Shown one piece after another: positions 58,590-64,000 of a DNA stretch of 64,000 bases. Source of the DNA: Pseudomonas fulva 12-X (GTDB lineage Bacteria > Pseudomonadota > Gammaproteobacteria > Pseudomonadales > Pseudomonadaceae). Each line of letters begins with the position of its first letter. Position 1 is the stretch's first letter. The DNA is taken from assembly GCF_000213805.1 (NCBI RefSeq), contig NC_015556.1:496001-560000 (forward strand), read 5' to 3'. A program made the translations under genes and the position numbers. The notes under the pieces were generated by a model. That model was given only the letters and a program-made list of their open reading frames with translations, did not search any database and was not told the DNA's origin.

Positions 58590-58892
58590 TTACTGCTGGG
58601 CAGTCAGAATCGCGGTGGCCAGCTCCATGTCGCTGGCTTGCAGATCCGGGTTGTCGGTGCGGATCTTCTGCAGCGCCGCTTCCAGGTACGGGCCGCGGAT
58701 TTCGCCGTTGCTGGCGATATAGCTGCTGGCATCATCCTGGGCAGGGACGATCATCTTGTTGTCCTTGAACGTCAGGTAGGTCGACGCGGTGGTCGCACCC
58801 GACGACAGTACGTCACGCAGGTTTACGGCATGGGCTTGAGTAGCAGCGGCCAGAAACAGGCCGGCGATCAACAGCGAACTAGAACGGCGCAT
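58590..58892 (-). CDS. DUF2388 secreted protein
   Basis: A 100-aa protein with a signal peptide (LLIAGLFLAAATQAHA). The mature sequence begins VNLRDVLSSGATTASTYLTF and ends DMELATAILTAQQ, the two conserved blocks of DUF2388, a family abundant in pseudomonads with several paralogues per genome, as I recall. Its function is unknown. GGAGT precedes the ATG. Confidence 0.88.
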   Translation of the reverse strand: MRRSSSLLIAGLFLAAATQAHAVNLRDVLSSGATTASTYLTFKDNKMIVPAQDDASSYIASNGEIRGPYLEAALQKIRTDNPDLQASDMELATAILTAQQ

Positions 58893-58992
58893 GGCAATGA
58901 CTCCTTGTGGGTTTTCCTCTCTCTGAGAGTCGGGCCACGGGCTACTGGTTCCACCGTCTTGCAGGCGCGACAGCCAGAACGGTCGCCCCCGG

Positions 58993-60600
58993 CTAGAGTT
59001 CGAAGCGCCGCACCGAGGCCTGCATGGCCTGGGCGGAGTTGTCCATCTGCACCAGCATCTGCGCCAGTTCCTGCATGGCCTGGTTGTTGCGTTGGGCCAC
59101 CTCGCTGATCATTTCCACCCGCTCGGCGACCTCGTTGCTGGCCTTGGATTGCTCGGTGATGGTATGGGCGATTTCGTCGACCATCTGCGCCGAGCGCTGC
59201 ACACCCTGACGAATCTCGGTGATCGAGGCATTGGCCTGTCGGGCCAGGCCTACGCCGTCGCTGACCCGGCTGACACCGGCGTCCATGCTTTTCACCGCCT
59301 GGGCGGTAGATTCGCGGATGCGCTGGATCATGCCGGTGATTTCCTGGGTCGACTGCGCGGTCCGCGCTGCCAGGCCACGTACCTCGTCGGCCACTACGGC
59401 GAAACCGCGGCCTGCTTCGCCAGCTCGTGCGGCCTCGATGGCGGCGTTGAGGGCCAGCAGGTTGGTCTGCTCGGCGATGCCACGAATCACCTGAATGATC
59501 GAGTCGATTTCCTCGGATGACTGGCCCAGCACGGTGACCGTTTTCGACGACTGGCTGACCGCTTCGGCGATGTGATTCATGCCGTCGACCACCCCGACGA
59601 TCACCTGGCCACCACTGGTGGTCAGCTGTTCGGACTGTTCGGAAATATCCCGCGCGCTGCGGGTGTGCTCGGCGATCTGGGCGATGTTGCCGATCATCTG
59701 TTCCATGGCCGCGGCCATGCTGGTGGCGCCATCGGCTTGCTCGCTGGCGCCGCGGGCTACTTCGCCGGACGTCTGGCTCAGCTGCTGGGAGGCGCGGCGC
59801 AGCTCTTCGCTTTCGGTGCGGATGGTTTCGATCATCTGCCGCAGGCTGGTCTGCATGTCGGCCAGGCTTTGCTGCAGCTGGCCGGCCTCGTCGCGGCTGT
59901 CGACGCTGATCGGCGCGCGCAGGTTGCCCTGGGCCATGCTGCGCGCGGCGTTGATGATCTTCGCCAGCGGCTGCAGCACCGAGCGCAGCAGTTGCCGGGT
60001 GAACGCCAGAATCAGCAGGCAGGCGATGCCCAGGCTTGCCCATTGCCACCAGGCGGCCTTCTGCACCACCGCTTCGGTTTGCTGGCGGGTCTGCGCGACG
60101 CTGGCTTCGATCTGCTCGCTGATCGCCTCGTTGCGCTCTTCAAGCTGTTCGAAGCTGCGCGAGAAGTCGGCCATCAGTGCCCGTGCCGCCACCGGGTCGG
60201 CGAGGGCCTGTTCGACAATGCGGCTGGCCGACTGGATGTAGGCCTCCAGTACCGGGCCGACGCCGTCGATGGCCTGGCGAATCTCGGGTGCCAGGGGCAG
60301 GGCGGCGTTCTGCGCCATGGCCTGGCGGAAGCGCTCGCTGTGTTCCTTGAGGTCGTCGCGCACCTGACTCGCCGCGGCAGCGTCGCCGGGGTTGGTGAGA
60401 AAGGCAGCCAGCACATCGGCGCGCAGGGCGTCGTGCATCATGTCGCCATCCATGTGGTGGCGCAGGGCGTTGGCGTTGATTTCGTTAGCGGCCAGCGCCT
60501 CACTCAGCTGCGCCTGGCCCCAGAGGCCGATACCTCCGACCAGAAGCGTGGCAACGATGCTGACGGCCCCACAGGCAAGCATTTTCTGGCGGATATTCAT
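58993..60600 (-). CDS. Methyl-accepting chemotaxis protein
   Basis: A 535-aa chemoreceptor. A membrane helix at about 9-28, a helical periplasmic ligand domain (30-180, four-helix bundle type) and a second membrane helix (about 184-202) are followed by a HAMP domain ([18 protein letters not shown]) and a signalling domain. The highly conserved hairpin tip is [20 protein letters not shown]. No C-terminal CheR-docking pentapeptide is present. The ligand is unknown. No che genes lie nearby. Confidence 0.93.
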   Translation of the reverse strand: MNIRQKMLACGAVSIVATLLVGGIGLWGQAQLSEALAANEINANALRHHMDGDMMHDALRADVLAAFLTNPGDAAAASQVRDDLKEHSERFRQAMAQNAALPLAPEIRQAIDGVGPVLEAYIQSASRIVEQALADPVAARALMADFSRSFEQLEERNEAISEQIEASVAQTRQQTEAVVQKAAWWQWASLGIACLLILAFTRQLLRSVLQPLAKIINAARSMAQGNLRAPISVDSRDEAGQLQQSLADMQTSLRQMIETIRTESEELRRASQQLSQTSGEVARGASEQADGATSMAAAMEQMIGNIAQIAEHTRSARDISEQSEQLTTSGGQVIVGVVDGMNHIAEAVSQSSKTVTVLGQSSEEIDSIIQVIRGIAEQTNLLALNAAIEAARAGEAGRGFAVVADEVRGLAARTAQSTQEITGMIQRIRESTAQAVKSMDAGVSRVSDGVGLARQANASITEIRQGVQRSAQMVDEIAHTITEQSKASNEVAERVEMISEVAQRNNQAMQELAQMLVQMDNSAQAMQASVRRFEL

Positions 60601-60650
60601 GGCGCCGCTCCTGGCGTAGGCGGGCTTCCCTGGGCCCGCGTTCGCTCAGA

Positions 60651-62435
60651 TTAGCGCTGCTCGCTTTGCGGTGTCACGCGCAATACTTCCTCAAGGGTGG
60701 TCTGGCCGGCGGCGATTTTTTGCGCACCAGAAAGGCGCAGGCTGCGCATGCCGTCCTTGAAGGCCTGGCGACGCAGTGGGGTAAGGTCGGTGTCGGCGCT
60801 AATCAAGGGTTTCAGGCTGTCGTTGAGCAGCATGATTTCATATACCCCGGCGCGCCCGCGGTAGCCGGTTTCCCGGCATTCGACGCAACCCACGGCACGG
60901 TGCGCACCGGTCGGCAGCGGGGCGTTCCAGGGGCGGGTGAGTTCCTGCCAGTCCGCTTCGTCGAATTCCACCGGTGCCTTGCAGTGCGGGCACAGGGTGC
61001 GCACCAGGCGCTGGGCCATGACGCCGAGCAGAGTCGCCTTGAGCAGGTAGTGCGGCACACCCAGTTCGAGCAGGCGGGTGATGGCGCTCGGGGCGTCGTT
61101 GGTGTGCAGGGTGGATAGCACCAGGTGGCCGGTCAGCGCCGCCTGGATGGCCATCTCGGCAGTTTCCAGGTCGCGGATCTCGCCGACCATGATGATGTCC
61201 GGGTCCTGGCGCATCAGCGCGCGCACGCCGCTGGCGAAGGTCAGGTCGATGTTGTGCTGCACCTGCATCTGGTTGAAGGCGCCCTCGATCATCTCGATGG
61301 GGTCTTCGATGGTGCACACGTTCACTTCCTCGGTGGCCAGCTGCTTGAGGGTGGTGTACAGCGTGGTGGTCTTGCCCGAGCCGGTGGGCCCGGTGACCAG
61401 AATGATGCCGTTGGGCTGGCGGGTCATGCTTTCCCAGCGCTTGAGGTCGTCGGGGCTGAAGCCCAGCTGGTCGAAGCCGCGCAGCAGCACGTCGGGGTCG
61501 AAGATACGCATCACCATCTTCTCGCCGAAGGCGGTGGGCAGGGTCGACAGGCGCAGCTCCACCTCGTTGCCGGCCGGTGTCTTGGTCTTCACCCGGCCGT
61601 CCTGGGGTTTGCGCTTTTCGGCTACGTTCATGCGGCCCAGGGTCTTCAGGCGGCTGACGATGGCCATGGTGACCTGGGCGGGGAACTGGTAGACGGTGTG
61701 CAGCACGCCGTCGATGCGAAAGCGCACGCTGCCCTGTTCGCGGCGCGGCTCGATGTGGATGTCACTGGCGCGCTGCTGGAAGGCGTACTGGAACAGCCAG
61801 TCGACGATGTTCACCACGTGGGCGTCGTTGGCGTCCGGTTCCTGATCCTGGGCACCGAGGTTGAGCAACTGCTCGAAGTTGCCGACGTTGCTGATCTTGG
61901 CGTCGGTATTGGTGGCGCCGCTGACCGAGCGGGCCAGACGGTAGAACTCCACGGTGAAGCGCTGGATGTCCGCCGGGTTGGCGACCACACGTTTGATCGG
62001 CCGCTTGAGCACGTGCACGAGGTTGGCTTCCCAGCTGTGCATGAATGGCTGGGCGCTGGCGATGGTCACTGCGTCGGCGCTGACCGCCACGGCGAGGATC
62101 TTGTGGCGCTGGGCGAAGGCGTAGGACATCAGCGGGGTGACGGCCGCCGCGTCGATCTTCAGTGGGTCGATGCGCAGGTACGGCTGGCCGGCCAGCTGGG
62201 CGAGCCACTGGGTCAGTGTTTCCAGATCGAGGGTGCGGCCGGGGCGCGACAAGTCCTCGAGCTGCTGGGCAGCCAGAAACTCCAGGGGGTGAAGATCGGT
62301 ATTGGCGCCGCTGCGGCGGATCGCCAGGCACTGCTCGGCGCTTTCCTGAGCGATGCGGCCCTGGCCGACCAGTTCGCGCAGCAGCTCGTTGAGGTCCAGC
62401 TGGCGGTCGGCGGCGGCAGGCGAAAGGCTGGACAT
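60651..62435 (-). CDS. GspE/PilB-type secretion ATPase
   Basis: A 594-aa protein. An N-terminal MshEN-like region (ELLRELVGQGRIAQESAEQC ... ) precedes the ATPase core: SDIHIEP Asp/His box region, Walker A GPTGSGKTTT, Asp box TIEDPIEMIE, Walker B DPDIIMVGEIRDLETAE. A zinc-type pair CPHC and CVEC lies in the C-terminal part, as in GspE/PilB. I chose the ATG at 62435 because CAGGAG is five bases upstream. No other type II secretion or pilus genes are in the window, so its partners are elsewhere. Confidence 0.9.
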   Translation of the reverse strand: MSSLSPAAADRQLDLNELLRELVGQGRIAQESAEQCLAIRRSGANTDLHPLEFLAAQQLEDLSRPGRTLDLETLTQWLAQLAGQPYLRIDPLKIDAAAVTPLMSYAFAQRHKILAVAVSADAVTIASAQPFMHSWEANLVHVLKRPIKRVVANPADIQRFTVEFYRLARSVSGATNTDAKISNVGNFEQLLNLGAQDQEPDANDAHVVNIVDWLFQYAFQQRASDIHIEPRREQGSVRFRIDGVLHTVYQFPAQVTMAIVSRLKTLGRMNVAEKRKPQDGRVKTKTPAGNEVELRLSTLPTAFGEKMVMRIFDPDVLLRGFDQLGFSPDDLKRWESMTRQPNGIILVTGPTGSGKTTTLYTTLKQLATEEVNVCTIEDPIEMIEGAFNQMQVQHNIDLTFASGVRALMRQDPDIIMVGEIRDLETAEMAIQAALTGHLVLSTLHTNDAPSAITRLLELGVPHYLLKATLLGVMAQRLVRTLCPHCKAPVEFDEADWQELTRPWNAPLPTGAHRAVGCVECRETGYRGRAGVYEIMLLNDSLKPLISADTDLTPLRRQAFKDGMRSLRLSGAQKIAAGQTTLEEVLRVTPQSEQR

Positions 62436-62525
62436 GCGGGCTCCTGATGGCGACGTATTCAAATAAGGCTAGCAGCATGCCTGATTGAACCGGCGCCGAC
62501 TAAGCGCCGGTTCAAGGTTCGGCTA

Positions 62526-63257
62526 TCAGGCCTGCGGCTTGGACGGTGGCTCGTCAGCCGGCGGCAACTGCTGCGGCGTGGCTGGCGCCTCGCTTTCGCG
62601 GCCATCTTCCAGGCTCTGCGCCGGCAGGGAGGGCGGCGGCGTGAGGCCCATGGACACGTAGATGCTGGTCAGCGCATCGACGCCCATGTTGGCCGGCTTC
62701 ACCCATTCGGCGGGCACGTAGAGCAGGCCGCCGCCGACCGGGATCGGTGCGGTAGGCACCAGAATCGCCAGGTGCGGACGGCCTTCAAGCTCCACAGTTT
62801 CCGAGGTCGGCTGCAGGGCCAGGACCGCCACGCCATCACCGCCGCCGAAGAAGCACCACACCGGGCGCATGCTGGTGATGTCGGTGTTCTTCTTGTCGAG
62901 CAGGCCGACGAAGCGGTCGGCCAGGTTGTAGAAGTTGCCGATCAGCGGCGTGCGCCGCAGCGTCACGTCGATCAGCCAGCCGAGCGGGCGGCGCAGACCC
63001 AGCTTCACCGCCAGGCCCAGCGGATAGAGGCTGATCAGCAGCACCAGGGTGCCGAGCAGATAGGCCAGGTAGGGGTTGCTGGCGAACGGCGTGCCGAGGG
63101 CGGCGAACAGCCGGCCGATGGCCGTAGAAGGACCGATCAGGTTGTTGAGCAGGCTGACCAGCCAGGCCAGCACCACCATGGTCAGGGCCAGTGGCAACAG
63201 CGCCAGCAAGCCGGTCAGCCAGGTGGCGGCGATGGATTTCAGGCTGAGTTTGAACAT
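62526..63257 (-). CDS. DUF502 membrane protein
   Basis: A 243-aa protein with two membrane segments (about 10-36 and 62-84) and the conserved RRTPLIGNFYNLADRFVGLL. The C-terminal half (LAILVPTAPIPVGGGLLYVP) and Pro-rich tail are typical of DUF502. Function unknown to me. The next gene upstream on the strand is the triphosphatase fragment, 55 bases before its start. Confidence 0.88.
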   Translation of the reverse strand: MFKLSLKSIAATWLTGLLALLPLALTMVVLAWLVSLLNNLIGPSTAIGRLFAALGTPFASNPYLAYLLGTLVLLISLYPLGLAVKLGLRRPLGWLIDVTLRRTPLIGNFYNLADRFVGLLDKKNTDITSMRPVWCFFGGGDGVAVLALQPTSETVELEGRPHLAILVPTAPIPVGGGLLYVPAEWVKPANMGVDALTSIYVSMGLTPPPSLPAQSLEDGRESEAPATPQQLPPADEPPSKPQA

Positions 63258-63312
63258 CGAGGGGCGTCCTGTCGTCGAGCGGGGCAGGTGGGTGCGCCAC
63301 CTGCCGGGGTCT

Positions 63313-64000
63313 TCAGCCGTTCTTGAGCAGCGCTTTCCAGGGCTTGAGGCTCATGATGATCTGCGCCTGGGTCATGCGTGCTTCCAGTTCTTCTGGACTG
63401 AGCGGACGCTTGGCCAGTTCAGCCAGTTTGTTGAGCTCACCGAACAGGCGGTCGGTTTCGGCGATGTCGAGAGTGCCGCGGGCCAGGTGCAGCCAGAGCA
63501 GCAGGCGCTCGATACGCGGCAGCTGTTCGGCCAGGTCCTCGGGCTGCTGCTGGTAGCGCTTGAGCTGCAGGTCGCGGCCTTCCTCGGCGAAGAAGGTCGG
63601 CAGCCAGCTTTGCAGGGCGGCCGCGCCCTGGCGGTCGCCACGCTTGTTGCGGGCGCTGGTCCAGGCGCGGGTCAGCAGCCAGCGCGAGGTGCTCAGCGAG
63701 AACAGGCCCCAGCGGGTCTGCTCCAGCTCGGCGGCGAACTGGGCGGGCGCTTGCTGGCGAGCGGCGTCATCCTGCTGGCCGACCTGCACCCGTGGGCGCC
63801 AGTCTTCGAGCAGGGCGTCGAGCAACTGGCGCAGCTCGCTGGTGCTGGCCCGCGGCGCGGCCTGGCCGAGGCTGCCGAACAGGGCGCGCAGTTCGACCAG
63901 GCAGTTCAGCCAGTCGACCAGCAGGCGCCAGTGGCCGTTGTGGCGGTACTGTTCGGCCAGGCGCTGGCTGCTGCCGAGCAGGTACCAGCCGATGGCGGCA
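63313..64000 (-). CDS. CYTH-domain inorganic triphosphatase (YgiF-like), C-terminal part
   Basis: The frame is open to the right edge of the window, so the N-terminus is missing. Visible are IGWYLLGSSQRLAEQYRHN, VELRALFGSLGQAAPRAS, DWRPRV and PRIERLLLWLHLARGTL: the helical CHAD-like C-terminal region of Pseudomonas CYTH proteins. The N-terminal triphosphate tunnel, and so the catalytic motif, lies outside. An internal ATG at 63825 is not a real start, because the conserved sequence continues upstream of it. Confidence 0.82.
   Translation of the reverse strand, partial: AAIGWYLLGSSQRLAEQYRHNGHWRLLVDWLNCLVELRALFGSLGQAAPRASTSELRQLLDALLEDWRPRVQVGQQDDAARQQAPAQFAAELEQTRWGLFSLSTSRWLLTRAWTSARNKRGDRQGAAALQSWLPTFFAEEGRDLQLKRYQQQPEDLAEQLPRIERLLLWLHLARGTLDIAETDRLFGELNKLAELAKRPLSPEELEARMTQAQIIMSLKPWKALLKNG

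Overview
The window is high-GC gammaproteobacterial chromosome and almost certainly Pseudomonas sensu lato. The evidence is the gene order ppx, trxA, rho, ubiD, then ygfA, 6S RNA, zapA, ygfB, pepP, ubiH, ubiI, then fbpA, fbpB and gcvT, gcvH, which is the order I know from Pseudomonas chromosomes. REP-type palindromes with a GGGAGCGGGCCATGCCCGC-like core point the same way. I cannot fix the species.

About 0.4-19.5 kb, minus strand: a complete aryl polyene (APE, xanthomonadin/flexirubin-like pigment) gene cluster. It reads as one long, translationally coupled operon. It starts at a predicted promoter (19507-19535) and runs through apeC (chain-length factor), an acyltransferase, two ACPs, a membrane protein, a fused AMP-ligase/dehydratase, a glycosyltransferase, an LpxL-like acyltransferase, an MIO-type aromatic ammonia-lyase, a thioesterase, LolA-like and MMPL export proteins, an antiporter-like membrane protein, a flavin-dependent halogenase-like oxidoreductase, a methyltransferase, a DUF3261 lipoprotein, and the KS/DH/KR/KS set. 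Two small envelope proteins follow before a hairpin terminator at 419-443. The logic is: the lyase makes an arylacrylate starter, the ligase loads it on ACP, KS/CLF-KR-DH build the polyene, tailoring enzymes decorate it, GT/AT enzymes attach it to a lipid carrier, and MMPL plus LolA/LolB-like proteins move it to the outer membrane.

19.6-29.1 kb: mixed housekeeping and stress genes: an orphan ParA, a universal stress protein, thioredoxin 2, a membrane-anchored lipase-like hydrolase, a BCCT betaine/choline transporter, an OsmC-YcaO fusion, a GFA-family protein and an aspartate/glutamate racemase.

29.1-32.1 kb: an AT-rich accessory patch between the racemase and selO. It holds a diverged, internally deleted copy of the 3' end of selO. 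Next come two same-strand gene cassettes, a KAP-type P-loop NTPase and a coiled-coil/zinc-ribbon protein, each ending in a roughly 76-bp attC-like site. After an unassigned 400-bp stretch there is a DUF6429 gene. No integron integrase is present, so this looks like a CALIN (attC cluster lacking an integrase). It is the best candidate for an uncharacterised system in the window.

32.1-64 kb: core genome: selO and mscK, a K+/H+ antiporter, ppx, trxA, rho, ubiD and a ferredoxin-type reductase, a quinone oxidoreductase, a FliL-like protein, an EVE-domain protein, ygfA, 6S RNA, zapA and a ZapB-like gene, ygfB, pepP, ubiH, ubiI, an iron ABC importer (binding protein and permease), gcvT, gcvH, a DUF2388 protein, a chemoreceptor, a GspE/PilB-type ATPase, a DUF502 membrane protein and a truncated CYTH-type triphosphatase at the right edge.
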